NCBI RefSeq assembly: GCF_008831285.2
Contig: NC_045148.1
Location: 12,072,183 to 12,136,182, forward strand
Source: Nymphaea colorata
Taxonomy: Eukaryota; Streptophyta; Magnoliopsida; Nymphaeales; Nymphaeaceae
Reading direction: 5' to 3'
DNA length: 64,000 nt
A model generated the notes under the pieces. The model did no database searches, had not been told where the DNA came from, and saw only the letters and a program-made list of their open reading frames with translations. Below, in pieces: positions 1-12,700 of the stretch; position 1 is the stretch's first letter, and each line of letters begins with the position of its first letter. The translations under genes were made by a program, and so were the position numbers.

Positions 1-2193
1 TTTATGCTAACTGCATACCATTTAATGTAACTAGAAGTCCATATTGGAGAGATTTAGTTACATGTATTGTAAATAGTAACTTGTCTAGGTATGTTCCTCC
101 TAGTTCTGAAAGGCTTCGCACTGTACTACTAGAACAACAAAAGACTCGAGTAAACAAACTGTTAGAGTATCAAACGGTAACTTGAGAGCAACACGGAGTT
201 TCTGTTGTTTCTGATGGCTGGACAGATTTGCAAAGGCACCCTCTTATTAATTTCATTGCAACTTCAGCAAATGGACCAATTTTCTTGAAAGCAATAGACG
301 CATCTGGTGAATCAGTGTTGTACAATACGTACAATACGGGGCCGATACGTACGATACATATCTTTTACAAAATACGATACGATACACGCCCTGTATCGTA
401 CAATACGGGCTGATTTCAAAGAATGGGGGCTGGAACCCCCCTTTTCAAGTTGTTTTTATAAAAACCCGACCCATCTTCATTTTTAACCTAGAGATTGTGC
501 CGCCGTGGAGGGAAATTATTGATTTCCATCGTTAAATCACCGATTTTCAAAATGAAATCATCGATTAAACCATGAATTTGTGCGTGGGAGGCTGATTCTC
601 ATTGGGAGGAAAGAGGTTTTTTTAAATCATGAAGATGAAAATGAAGAAGATGGAGATGAGGATGAAAATGAATATGATGAAGATTATGAATGAGACTATG
701 AGAGTCGAGAGTGCTTTCATTTTATATGATGATGAAGATTATGAATGAGAGTCGAGAGTGCTTTCATTTTATATGTATTGACATTGAACATTTTCACAAT
801 TTCATTATCATCATGTGATGTAATACATAACATTTAAAACTTGTTTTTTGATGTGGTATCTCATAGACTTATGGACCTTATGACTTACAAATATATGTGT
901 TTTTTTATGAAGAACATATTATTCTTGTTTTTTACTGATTTTTTTCCTATTTTTCTGATTTATTAAAAAACACGATACGGTTACGATACGTTACGATATT
1001 TTACGATACACCGTATCTTAAAGCCAGACCGATACGGCTTACGATACGCTTTTTACAACATTGTGGTGAATACAAAAGTGCTAAATATTTGAAAGGATTG
1101 TCTATAGAAATAATTGAAGAAGTGGGGAAAGAAAATGTTGTTCAAATAATTACAGACAATGCATTTGCATGCAGAGCAGCTGAAATTACGGAAGAACAAG
1201 ATTACCCTCATATCTTTTGGACACCTTGTGCAGTCCATAGCTTAAATTTGGCTTTAAAGAGTATATGCAATCCACCAAGTGAAGAGCAAGATCCTCATGC
1301 TTATGCATTATGTTCATAGACTGAAGACTTGGAAAAAGATGTGAGGAACATCAGAAATTTCATAGTAAATCATCAACATGCACTTCACATTTATAACAAG
1401 CATTCTGATTTAAAATTGCTAAGAATTGTTGAGACACGTTTTGCATCTTTAATTGTTATGATCAAAAGGATAAAAAGGGTTAAAAGTGCATTGATCGGTA
1501 TGGCATCATCAGTCACAGCTCAAGCAATCAAAAGACTGATTCTTGAAGACAAGTGGTGGGATAAAATCTTTTATTTTCTTGCATTCACAGAGCCTATTTG
1601 GGAGATGTTGAGAGCTCTTGACTGTGATAATTCAACGTTACATTATGTTTATGAGATGTGGGACACTGATTGAAAAAAAAATCAAGAGGTCATTTTTAAG
1701 CACGAGAAAAAAAATATTGCACTTGAAGATTCAGCATTTTTTTATCATGTGCACAAAATTTTGATTGCAGATGGGATAAAAGTAGCAATCCTCTTCAATG
1801 CATGGCACATTCATGGAATCCTAAATATTATGGAAAGAAGTGGCTTGTATGAGGTATTGGAAGAACCCCACCACATAAGGATCCAAAATAATCAAAAAAC
1901 AGGTTGGCATGTCTCAATAGGATTTTTATTGATGTACATCAAAATCAACGAGCTCATGAAGAGTTTAAAAGGTTTTCTACTGAGATTGGAGAAGATGCAT
2001 GTGCAACTGTAGATAAAAATGAATATCCATCTATAGCTTGGTGGATTAAACATGGACATGCTTATCCTACTCTTCAATACCTTGCTTTCAAATTGCTAGT
2101 TTAACTTGCTACATCTTCATGCTGTGAGAGAAATTAGAGTACATATTTCACAAATCCACACTATAAAACGAAATAATCTCACAAGCAAGCTGA
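1..2193 (+). pseudogene. Decayed hAT transposase, 5' end outside window
   Basis: Conceptual translation in shifting frames gives a hAT transposase. Before position 312 there is a DUF659-type start (SVVSDGWTD). After the nested insertion come the second catalytic block (IITDNAF), the Cys/His block (FWTPCAVHSLNLALK) near 1220, a middle domain at 1329-1673, and a dimerisation tail at about 2020-2190 (WWIKHGHAYPTLQ, then a CERN string). Stops and frameshifts occur at about 181-183, 1317, 1672, 1900 and 2102. It is a different hAT lineage from the elements at 37430-44335, as the catalytic blocks differ clearly. It cannot encode an active enzyme. The 3' end is cut at the junction with a gypsy fragment. 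Confidence 0.8.
313..1063 (+). mobile_element. Non-autonomous hAT element (family A), 751 bp
   Basis: The ends are CAGTGTTGTAC and GTTGTAAAAA-type inverted termini (right end TTTTTACAACATTG). It is flanked by perfect 8 bp duplications TGGTGAAT (305-312 and 1064-1071) inside the hAT pseudogene. Subterminal zones are arrays of CGATACG/GTATCGTAC-like units. The interior at about 620-850 matches the 3' part of the element ending at 32632, so it is a deletion derivative of that family. Confidence 0.9.
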
Positions 2194-2194
2194 T

Positions 2195-3239
2195 TCCCCA
2201 GGGTCCTGTTTCGCGTCCTGAGGGTGTGCATCTCATCTTCCATAGCAGCTAAATGGGCCAAAACTTCTCGCAACTGAGAGTTCACCTAGTCCAGATTCTG
2301 GTTAGTCATTATAGTCTTCGAAGTTCCAAGCAACTTCAGTCATCGAATGACTCAAGGAGGCAATGGTTGTCTCTATCGAAGCTAGCCGAGCTTCCATTCC
2401 TCCACTGGTCCCACTCGTCGTGTGCTTCTTCTGTTGACAAGCTTGTACTCTGTCCGCTACAAAATTTGTTTCGTCTACAGCCATGTTCCAAGGGACTGCT
2501 AGCCTACTTCCAAGTTCCATGGCTGTTCCAACGGTTCACGGTGTGGATTTCCTCCTTGACTTCAGTAATGCCACCATCAGTCGATGTCGGTTGCGAAAAA
2601 AGCTGTTGGTCGAGAGCACAAAGAGAAACAACATGACGATGATGTATATTGCAGATATATATATACCAACAACAGTATATCGCTGATTGGCCAGATGAAG
2701 CGCAGCCCCACGATAAAAAACATAGGCCTAGAAAGAAGGAAAAGACCACGAAAAATACCTGCGATGGGAACGAAATGGATCTGGTGTCCTTCCTCGCGAG
2801 GCATCTTCTTCTGTTGTGCACAGGGCAAGAGAGAGGGCATAGGGCAAGAGGGCAAGAGAGAGGGCAAGAGAGAGGGCGAGAGGTCAAGAGGGGTGGGAGG
2901 GGAAGAGGCAAGAGGGCGAGAGGGGTGAGGGGAGGAGAGGTGAGAGGGCAAAGGCATTGTGCGAGAGAGGGAAAAAATGGTTTTTCAAAACGTGCGGTGG
3001 ACCATTTTGGACACGATCAACGCTACACCCGACGCCACACCCGTACCCGTACTGGTGTCGTACCAGTACGGTGCAGGTATTGGTCATTTGAAGCAGTACC
3101 CGTGTTATATAGGCTGCCACAAATAGCAGTCAACCATCAGATAACTAGACACAGACTTAGCTCGTGGCAACCACTGTGCTAGTTGATCAACGTGGGTTTT
3201 GATACCAGTTGTCACGGGCTCACTTTCTTCGGCCCATGT
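2195..3239 (-). mobile_element. Ty3/gypsy 5' end fragment: LTR tail, primer site, leader, gag start
   Basis: On the minus strand an LTR tail ending GTGACA (3211-3239) is followed by a primer-binding site (about 3196-3210, TGGTATCAAAACCC). That site fits initiator tRNA-Met with a few mismatches. A leader follows, then a gag N-terminus near 2520 with the typical ARLASIETTIASLSHSM coiled segment, cut off near 2195. The leader holds purine-rich repeats (2822-2945) and a possible family C MITE end (about 2970-3112). Long open frames here are not genes. Confidence 0.65.
2970..3112 (-). repeat. Possible end of a family C (GTACCCGTACCCG) MITE
   Basis: The minus strand reads TATATAACACGGGTACTGC, then a GTACGGGTACGGGTG array, then a segment resembling the left part of the element at 59356 (GGACACGATCAACG type). 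The other end and any target duplication were not found. Confidence 0.4.
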
Positions 3240-4765
3240 TGTAACGTTACTTATTTGGGCAGGTCGGCGGATCGGGTCCAGATCCGGATCCGAGCTCCAA
3301 GCGTGATAGGGGAGCCCGTCGCGCGAGGGACCTCTTCTCCCTCGCCTTCCTCAACGTCTCCTTCCCCTTTGTCTCTCGCTGGTTCGCACGACAGAGAGAA
3401 ATGGGAGTCGGAAGGTGGCTGGGGCGACGCTTAGGTCGGTGGAGAAAGGACTGCAGCTGTGGCGCTCTGGTAAGCCCTCTCAACCTCTGCCTCTTCTCCC
3501 TCGCCTTTCCCTCTTCTTCTTCCCTTTTCTCCTCCTCCCTCTCTCGTTGTTTATGTCGTCTTCCCTCTCAACCGCACAACCTCCCTCCTACGCAACTCTC
3601 TCTCTCTCTCGTGCTATTCCCCTCCTCCACCACTCTCACGCTCTCTCGCCCTCTTGTCTATCTCTTCCCTCTGTCGAACCCTCTTTGTCGTTCCCCCTTT
3701 CTGTCGGCTCCCTCTCCCTAACCGTGTGAGTCTCCCTCAACCGAACCCTCCCTCTCAGCCGAGCCCCCCTTTTAGCTTTGCCGACTACATCCTTCTCACG
3801 ACAGACCCTCCTCTTGCATTCTTTCTCACTGATTTTTCTCCTTTTTGTGGCTGTTTGGTCGGCTGGCAGATTGGGGACACATCTTTCCCCTTATACCAGT
3901 GAAGTGAAGGCGTTGGTGGTGGAGGCAGCGATGAATCATTGGCATTGACGCTCAATCGAACACATGAGGAGGTTGTCGGGAACACTACGACAGTTTGAAC
4001 TCTAAGATTGGGGTGAGCGAGACCTAATCGAGCTTAGATTGTTGTATATTTTTTGTTGGAGCACGCACAATTATTGTTTGAGTATGCTAGAATTAAGAAT
4101 TGATCATTTAAAATGCATATTAGCGATGTTGTTATCTTGGGGGAAGATTATTTGAGTAAGACAAGCGCCCACGTGTATGTTTATATCTTTACCACTATAA
4201 GTAGATTTTCGAAGCAATTGGGGAAACATTGTAGAAATTATGGTGGTGTGGAGAAGATTTAGAACCGTGGTAGCGAACTCGTGAAGTATGTTTTTGTTGA
4301 GGTGCACGTGCGTTGTTGTTGGGGTATTGTAGGTATGTTAGGTTGACGCCTCAACTAAGGAAGCAAAGAAGAAATTGATTAGTGGTCGGTTCAAATCGAA
4401 AGCACGAAGCTTAAACCATTTGGTGATAACCTCTAGGGCGGAGAAGAGGCCTATTGGAGGGCTTTGTAGGTCGACACTACCCATCGACACCCTCTTGAGG
4501 CGATGACATGTGCCTCAATGATTTTGTTTTATATTTGTAGGGATTGCGAAACTAAACTAGTAGAGAATTTACCACTTGTGTATGTTTGCAGGTACACCGA
4601 GCACGTCCAGTAAACCTTGAGCAACTAGACGTGAAGCTCGAGGCATTTTGGAGTGTTTTGTAGACGTGCGACAGGTATGGCGGCATTCCAGACAAATCCC
4701 TGCCTGGGGCCAACTTGAGAATGTGTGCTCCTAAGATCGTTGGATCCTAAGATTGTGATGTTTGG
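3240..4765 (+). mobile_element. Long LTR (family B), copy 1, 3' truncated
   Basis: Starts TGTAACGTTACTT and aligns with the other four copies through the CAGATCCGGATCCG-type GC box (3280), the CT-rich tract (3320-3790), the GGTCGACACTACC block (4470) and GGTATGGCGGCATTCCA (4673). Homology stops near 4765, before the second half seen in intact copies. A gypsy gag fragment then begins. Confidence 0.75.
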
Positions 4766-4789
4766 GGATTGACTTGAGGTATGTTTTCT

Positions 4790-5330
4790 TAGGATTCGGC
4801 TTTGTTTTGGGATCCAGTTGTTTGACCCGATGTGAATCAAACACCTTACATGACTTCAGAAAAGCATACAATTTCCGGTTCTTTACCTCTATCGTTCTTA
4901 CTAATCCAAAGCACTCCCTCAACTAAGTTGGCCGTTGAGATAGTAGCTCTATTCGTATCTCCTCCTTCAGCCCACCTATGAAAGTGCCCACCAATGCACC
5001 TTCTGGCCAATCTCTTACCATGCAAGCCAAATCCTCAAATCGCCTTTGGTATTCTTGCAATGTTGTGATTTGCTTGAGGTTCTTAAGTTTGACCTCAAAG
5101 TTTATGCAAGAGGATTCACCAAAACGGATTAAAAGTTCATGTCAAAATTCATCCCAATGTAATCCCGGCCGTTAATGATCGAGCCATCTAAACCATTGCA
5201 TGGCTTCATCCTCGAAGTGTAGCACCACTATAGTGACTTGTTGCTCATCCGGAAATGTTGACAATGAAAATATTGTTCCACCTTGAAAACCCAAGCTTCA
5301 GCCTTCCGTCCTTTAAACCTTGGAAAATCA
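4790..5330 (-). pseudogene. Ty3/gypsy gag fragment
   Basis: The minus strand encodes a retrotransposon gag core with several stops. Motifs include LQEYQRRFEDLACMV, GGLKEEIRIELL and RTIEVKNRKLYAFLKS. It is related to the gag at 29883-30600 but diverged. There is no zinc knuckle or pol. It is a relic and cannot encode a working protein. Confidence 0.7.
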
Positions 5331-5352
5331 AGTCTAACGTTGGGTAATCCCC

Positions 5353-5402
5353 AAATTAGTCTAACTTTAGTTTTAATTTAAAACTAAAAGTTAGACTAAT
5401 TT
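5353..5402. repeat. 50 bp near-perfect palindrome
   Basis: AAATTAGTCTAAC...GTTAGACTAATTT reads almost identically on both strands (one base missing in one arm, a short TTAA centre). It could be a MITE reduced to its two ends, or a simple hairpin. No flanking duplication is clear. Confidence 0.75.
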
Positions 5403-5857
5403 GACAATTTTTTGCCCCTGCTGAAAGGCTCTGAGCAACACTTTTTCCCATCTCCCTCAGTTTCTCTCGATTGCTCTGCTGGATTCCACACCATCGGCAG
5501 TTCACTACGCCTCTTTCGCTCCTTATTTTGCTATAACAGGTAGTTTATACTTTCTTGTCTCATTTTGATAGGAAAAAATAGCTAAACATGATGTCCTCTT
5601 ATTGACGCTGTTTGTTGTTTGATTTTAATTGGATTACCCTTTTATGACGTCGTTCTGCCTAGTTCTTTCTGTTCTGCTTATGAAGGCTGTTTCTTGCTTG
5701 ATTTATAATTTTTTTAACCATCTAAGTGATCTTGATTTTGTCCAGTTTTTTATTATATATGTTTGGCGACTTTTCTATAGTTCATAAATCATAACTAATT
5801 ATGATTATTTATTTTTATTATGTAATTGTTAATTATTTTGTATGTTGCTCTTTATTT

Positions 5858-6000
5858 TATTTATCCCTAATCTTTAGAAATTTTTTAAAATGTTTTGAAA
5901 TTTACCTTAATATTTTTCTCGTCTTTTTAAGCTCACTGTATTATACCCGACACAAACTTTGCCTCTTAAAACTCCAAAACGATATAAAATTTGATCATGC
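5858..6000. repeat. Dispersed AT-rich repeat, copy 1
   Basis: Shares an order of motifs with 22795-22935: a T-rich run, TTTTGAAATTTACC-like block, TATTATACCC, then AAACTCCRAAAC. A weaker version of the last part is at about 61430-61690. The class of element is unknown. Confidence 0.5.
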
Positions 6001-6466
6001 ACATAATGAAGACATGTAAAAAACTGATAATTTTTTATAAATAGGAGTCATTCGCTAAAATGGTCATGGTAAGCAACTTATTAAATGCATAGCTATAAGA
6101 AGTTTGTCCAAGGCTGATAAAAACATTTTTGTCATGAAACATTTTAAATGTTTATCATGTTTTCACAAGAAAAATAGATACTTCTCTATTTCATAAGCTT
6201 TTCTACTAATTTTTATATTCTTCAATAATTTTGGAGTTCCTACATGCATGCACGCACCACACAAACACACATGCAACCTAGCAAACTCCCTAGGACCAGT
6301 AAGAGCATAGCTAATAATGCACCTAAAAATGCACAAACTTGCAAAATACACTTAAGCAACAATGAAACAGGAAATCTTTAAATGAAAAATAGCAGAAAGC
6401 AAAGTACAAGTTGACAGAAAGTACCCTCAAGAAAAGGACTTCATGAATGAGAGGAAGAAAATGTAC

Positions 6467-6741
6467 CTGTCCGGGAATGCAGCAGAATTGAAAGGACACA
6501 TGTGGTTAACTTCTTTCAGATTTACATTGCTATACAGCATTTTCTTATTGCTACTGTAGATAACAGTAGGCCGATCTGATGCAGCAAAGACATGTACAGT
6601 ATTCTTTGAGGAAAATGTACGAAGTGTGATAGGTTGTGTACCAAGAGAAATCTTTTTCCTGTCTGAGAGTTCGCCGGTAGTCATATTCAACGAAAAATTA
6701 AACAAGTGCCCATCTCCAAGAGCACATAGCAGGTATGGAAC
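6467..6741 (-). CDS. DDB1: DDB1 exon n (about residues 593-684)
   Basis: Ninety-one codons plus two bases, [14 protein letters not shown] to [10 protein letters not shown]. The acceptor is TTTTTTCAG and the donor GTACAT. It is the last exon in the window; the split Ser codon (AG|) must be completed left of position 1. Confidence 0.95.
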
Positions 6742-9700
6742 CTGAAAAAATATGAACAAACATGGCAGGTTACATAAGCAAATATAATATGCAACACCTA
6801 CAATGACATATGAAGACTTTAAGACAAAAGGTTATAGATAAAAAAGGACATCGATAAGTGTACCCCCTCAAAAGCACACAAAAGGACAGAACGGGGGATA
6901 ATTTCTCCTCCTAAATGTTCCTTTGTGATGATATCTAAACCAGGCAGAGAAAATATTCGAACACTAATATCTGTCCACATTCCAACTACAGCTAACTGAC
7001 TGCGATAAGGATCTTCTCCAATAGGGTTTATGTCCAGACAAGATATCTCATACTCAAGTTGCACATGCTTCACCTCCATAATCGTACCATTTCCAACTTC
7101 CAAGTAAACCAAATGGCCACCACCAGTAGCCAACAAAACCTGACATGATTTGTCATCAGCATTATTGGAAGTATTTTCTAAAGTAGTCATAGAACAGATC
7201 TACGGGACAACCTGAGTGGCATTAGCCGTAGCAACATTAATAGAGAATCCTGAAGGTGACTTCCATTCATTCAGCAACTCCCGAGTTAGAGAATTCACCA
7301 ATCTAACACAACCAGATGTGACCTGCAAGCACTAAAATTGTCAAACGCATTTACTCAAATTGGCAACTCACACCAAATTTGACACATATTCCCAAGTTAA
7401 CATTACACCCAAAAAAGAAAACTTATCACTTAGTTAAATAATCCATCATTTCTAAGTAACCATCACCTGAACAAGTTGATTATGGATCACATTTTGGCAG
7501 TATAATGTCTGCACTTCTGATATAAAGCCATCTATTACAGTCTCTTCTAATTCATCCTCTGAATTCATTGCTAAAATTCGTGTCTCACTGATAAAACTAA
7601 CAACTAAAAAGGTATCATATGGATCATCAGTTGAAGAGCGCAATGACCACATTCCTTTTATTCCCTGAAGTTCTACAGATGCCTGCAAGAAGTCATAACT
7701 CTCATCATTAGAGTTAAAACGTCCAATACTGAAAAATCCTGATGAAACATTATAAGAAACTGATGAAATAAAAAGGCAAGTTATGCTCCATACTTGCTCA
7801 TTGATCCCTATCCCATTCCGGACAACACGAAGAGACCCATCCTTGAATGCACCAGAACAAGTTACAACCTGACCCTGGCCTTGCCTCTCCAAGTCAACAA
7901 CACAAAAGTCCACTATAGGCCCCAAATTTACGTATCTTTCAAGAACTTCCACATATGAACCTTTTGCATCAGGTTGGAGGTTGAGTTTTATAAGCTGCCA
8001 ACCAAAAAGAAAAAAAATCAAGTTAAAAAGAAAAGTTTATTGCAAGGATGAGTAATACAAATACAGGTATACATGTCAAAGGAGCAAGGAATACATTTAA
8101 TTTCCACATCTTAAGACTAAAAAGAGAGAGAGAGAGAGAGAAAAGAAAAGAAAAGGGGGGGGGGAGAGAGAGAGAGAGAGGGGGGGAGAGTAAAAAGAAA
8201 GAGAATTTGTCAACACATCAGGCACAACATTATTTCCGGTGGCACCATTCTCGTCACATTTAGATAATCATGCAATGATAGCCATTAACATAATACCTAC
8301 GAGTAATAAAATAAGAGATACAAATAAGCTGGGTGAAAGTGCTTCATAAAATTGGCTTGCCAACAAATAACCAAAAGACACTATGCATTGTGAATATTGA
8401 GCAAAGCAGAGCAAATAGTACTGGAAGAACCCTCAGTTGACTAGAAATTTTACTGAAACACAAAATCTGAGGATAAGAATAACAACAAAGATCAGGTTCC
8501 ATCCATGGTACTGTCAAATGCACCATTCACATATCCTTTGATAACGTAAAGGGATAAGGTGCACATTGAGTCTTATTGAAAGAATGGAAGAGAAGTAAAA
8601 TGCATAATCTAGCTATCTGAAATGAATCAACATGAACTTATGTTGTGACATCAAGAGTGGGAACTCAATTATGAGTTTGGGATCCAGAAGGAATTCAATC
8701 TACAAACTTATGCATGCAAGCCCCAAAAATTATCAACCATTTAGATCATGAAGCTTGAATTTTTCCCAGTAGATTGTCCTTTATGGGGTAGATTCAACAA
8801 AATTGTGACATCAGAAACAGATACAAGATTCCACGAAATTTCAGAAAGCAAGTCAAAAAATGAAAAGAAACGCTCATAAATTTTTTTTTTTAAAAAAAAA
8901 AAGCATCTGTAACTGGACCACCATATCTCAACTCTGTGACCACTGACCGACTGCTTAATGACCACACTAATTGAGGTGGGACAAAAAAGGATTTCCTGGT
9001 GCTTGAAGTCTTGGACCCTTTATATGTCCATAGTAAAGATTCCTAATTATTGTTAAATCTGTGTTGTGCATGTCGTGTTGGCAAATTGTAGACCATAAAT
9101 CTATCAAGCTGCCCAAACAGATGCAAACTAAAAGAAGCAGGGAAAAGAAAGCATATTTGGCAAGTTTGATACCTGTGAATCTCCATAGCTTGAACCAATG
9201 AAAACAAATGCATTATCAAGATAAGATATTGTTGACGCAATAGAAGTTTCTCCCAGAAACTCGGTTTTCAGTCCAGTTACTCTAAAAGAATAAGAACAAA
9301 TCACAGTAAATATCATTACTCACGCAGCAAGATTGTTGTGAACTAATAAGGAAAACCCATTTGAAACATAAAACTGTAACTAAGCTTAAAAGACTTTGAC
9401 AGGGTAAATTACATTCATAAGCATCAAATTACGCAATTATATAAAGTAGATCCAACCTGCTATCTGGAAATCATAAACCAGCAAAAGTACAAAATTCTAA
9501 TGACACAAGTAATTTTACACTGAAAGACAATGAGCTGTCAAGTTCAAAAACAAAATGCAGCCAAAGGAGCACACATTTGAAGGTTGCACCCCATCGGAGC
9601 AGCCAAATTTCAACTAAATTCAAACATCAGAACCCTAATCTTGCTTTCACAAGAAAAGGACATCTAAAATTCATTCTTAAGATCTTTCTTAACATTTACA

Positions 9701-12700
9701 ATGTTCATCTTGTTACTATTGTAACAATCATATCATCAACATATAGGAGGAACCTACTTATAATTTTACCAATACAACAACATATGAAACTTAGGGATGT
9801 CATAAAGAAACAAAATTTATCAAACCAATAGTTAGGAATAGGATATTGCTTTATCCCATAAAGAGTTTTTCACAAAAGGAGAACCTTACCACCATTATCA
9901 TCCCAAGAGGATGATCCATGCAACTATCCTCATTCTGTTTCCTTCTAGGAAAGGATTTTTCAAACTCATCTAATACATGTGCCAGACCCTAGTTGACGCT
10001 GTCCTAAGTCCTAACAACTATACCAGCTATCAGCAAAAAGTTTTAACTAGTTTACAACATACTGTTGACTATACCCCTTTGCAACTATGCGCCATTATAT
10101 TTTCAATGGATTTGGTTCTAAGGTACCAAATGAAATAATTTTGAAAAATATATGTTCAATGTATTAAATATGGATTTAGCTTTCTTCCTCATCCACAAAT
10201 TCTTAAGTATCATTCCCTGGCACTGTTACATAGGCAATACATTGCTTACTCCAATACTTTTATTTCATCTTTGTAGAAGTACAACTGACAGTAGCCATGC
10301 TGCTAATGTTGTTGATATAGAAAAATAATTGTTCAACAACAAAAAACAAAAGAAAATTTTTAAATCCCACACAGCTATGGACATTCTTTAAAACCATCAC
10401 TTGAAAGTGCAAAGAAGCATATAGGGAGATACATCTTATCAAGCAAGAGCTGCTTGAAATAGGAAAAAATTTAAAAAGCATGCGACAACTCCACAAATGA
10501 GATTATGAAAGTACATTCTCAGTACAAGGTTCAACGAAAGAATATGAAAGGAAGAAAAAAATATGAAATAGCAGTGCAACAAATGAGATTATGAAAGTAC
10601 ATTCAAGTACATGATTCAACGAAAGAATATGAAAGAAGGAAAAAATAAGAAATAGCAGTACAAATATAATTGTATTTCATGGTTTCATGGAGAAGGATCA
10701 GCAAGTGCTATAAATATATATTTTTACTAGTAATGGTTGGTCCCCAACTTGAGAACACAACATAACATAATTTGTAACACTCGTTGTTTTTGTAGGTGGG
10801 CCGGATCGAGTCCAGACCCGGACCCGAATCCACCAGCGTGGGAGCACGACATCGCCCAACTCTCCCTCGTCTTTCCCTCGTCTCCCTCGTTTCCCCTCTT
10901 CATCTCTCCCTGTGCTACGACCACAGCACCGTGAAGAAGAAGATGGAGGTGGTGCATAGCGGCGACGAGGACGGCGGCGGTGGCACTGGTAAGCCTCTGA
11001 TCTCTCTCCGCCTCTTCCTCCTTCCTCGTCCTTCTTCTCTTCCTCCCTCCTACGCAGACTCTCACCTCACCGTCAACACCCTCTCTCTGGCTGTCCCCCT
11101 CTTTTCTCTTGTGCTCCTCACTCACGGCTCTCTCCCCATCTTTTTCTCTCTCTCCCGTGCTATTCCCCTTCCTCTGCCACTCCCACACTCTCTCATCCTC
11201 TCTGCTGCACACTCCCCCTTTTTCCCCACCAGTTTTTCTTGTTGTTTTTTACTGTTTTGGGGCTTGGTTTGGAATGCAGTTGGGGACACATCTTTCCCCT
11301 CATAGCAGTGAGGTGAATGCGTAGGTGGTGGCGCCACTGAGGGATTTTAGCCGTTTGAGGACCTCTCGAACTCGTGAGGTGGCTGCCGGGAGGACTGCAG
11401 CAGTTCAGACTCTTTAATTGGGGTGAGCAAGGCGTAATTGAGCCTATTTTATTGTATATTTTCTGTTGGAACAATCGTAAATATTGTTGGAGCATGGTAG
11501 AATTAAGTATTGGTGATTTTAGGATATATGTTAACGACTTTGCTTTTTGAGAAAAGTTTAGGATCATGTTGGAGAAGCGTTGATTCATGTCTATCATGAT
11601 CTTTTAAGTTTAAGGTGTTGATTTTTCGAAGCTATTTGAGAACATGGTAGAGATTTTGATGTGGGTGAGAAGATTTAGAATCGTTTTAGTGAGCATGTGG
11701 CGCATACTTTTGTCAATGGGCGTATTTCTATGTTAGTTGGAATAGAGCATGTAAGTTGGGTGTATTATTGGGAAGATGATTCAACTAAAGAAAGCTAATA
11801 AGAAGTGTGTTAGTAATAGAGTGATCGAAGCTTTGAGTTTAGATGTTTGGTCACAACCTCTCGGGCTGAGAAGAGGCCTATTGGAGGGCTTTGTAGGTCG
11901 ACACTACCTGTCGACACCCTCTTGAGGCAATGGCATGCCTCAATGATTTTGTTTTTATTTGTTTTGATTGTGAAGCTGAACCAATCGAGAATTTAGTCAT
12001 TTACCACTTGTGTATGTTTGCAGGTACATCGGGTACGTCCCGTAGACCTTGAGCGACCAGATTTGAAGCTCGAGGCATTCTGAAGAGTGTTGTGGGCGCG
12101 CGATAGGTATGGCGGCATTCCACGCAAATCCCTGCCTGGGGCCAACGTGTGAATGTGTGTTCCTAGGATCGTGGGATCCTAGGATTGTGATGTGATTGAT
12201 TGATTGTTTTGTGAGTGAAAGTGTATGTATACATGCAAGTGATTTGATATATGATATGATTTGTTTTGAAAAGCTATTAAAAGCTTGTTTTGAAAATGTT
12301 ACGCATTTGCATGTGCATGCTAGAATTGATAACTGTTTAGGACAGATGAGGTGGGGTATCGAGTCGAGTGTCTCCTCGACCCCAATTGTGCATTAGAAAG
12401 CATCCTAAAATGATAACTGCATAGGACAACTATGAGTCAATCACAGATCGAGACTACTCTCTGTGGTTTGGCAAAATTTTTCAAAGATGTGATAAGTGAT
12501 GTGAATGTTTTGTTTTGTTGCATACACATTGCCGCGGGCAATGATGCAAATGAATCAATTGGAGGGTAGTTCTATCTGTATTGCTATGACGGCTAGCTAA
12601 GAATGTAAATTATATGTGTAGCCCTCATGTGGAGGCATTTGGAGGTATGGGTGCACTCGCGGAGTGAACCAACCTCATGAGCTAGCTGGTAATTTTGTGA

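Larger units (their letters stand above)
1..6466 (-). other. DDB1 intron continuing beyond the left edge
   Basis: After exon n no further DDB1 exon is recognisable. At least 6.4 kb of intron follows, filled at 1-5330 with transposon debris. 5403-6466 is AT-rich and holds no gene I can recognise, apart from a dispersed repeat at about 5858-6000. Confidence 0.8.

Noticed and set aside
2577-2957. Arg/Gly- and Pro/Ser-rich frames around the GGGCAAGAGAGAGG repeats
   Set aside because: Low-complexity leader of a gypsy fragment; no consistent frame or start context.
3401-3729. Ser/Leu/Pro-rich open frames in CT-rich DNA (also about 10796-11324, 18310-18892, 23288-23969, 55555-56058)
   Set aside because: All fall in the same pyrimidine tract of the long LTR copies, are not conserved in sequence or frame between copies, and have no domain.
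2195-5330. The gag pieces at 2195-2520 and 4790-5330 as halves of one gypsy element split by the LTR
   Set aside because: Their order on the minus strand is wrong for a simple insertion (the gag start lies downstream of the gag core), so they are separate fragments.
1-6466. Missing downstream DDB1 exons
   Set aside because: I looked on the minus strand for the exon that should follow FPD (start of propeller C) and found only transposon and AT-rich DNA. The exon must lie beyond the left edge.
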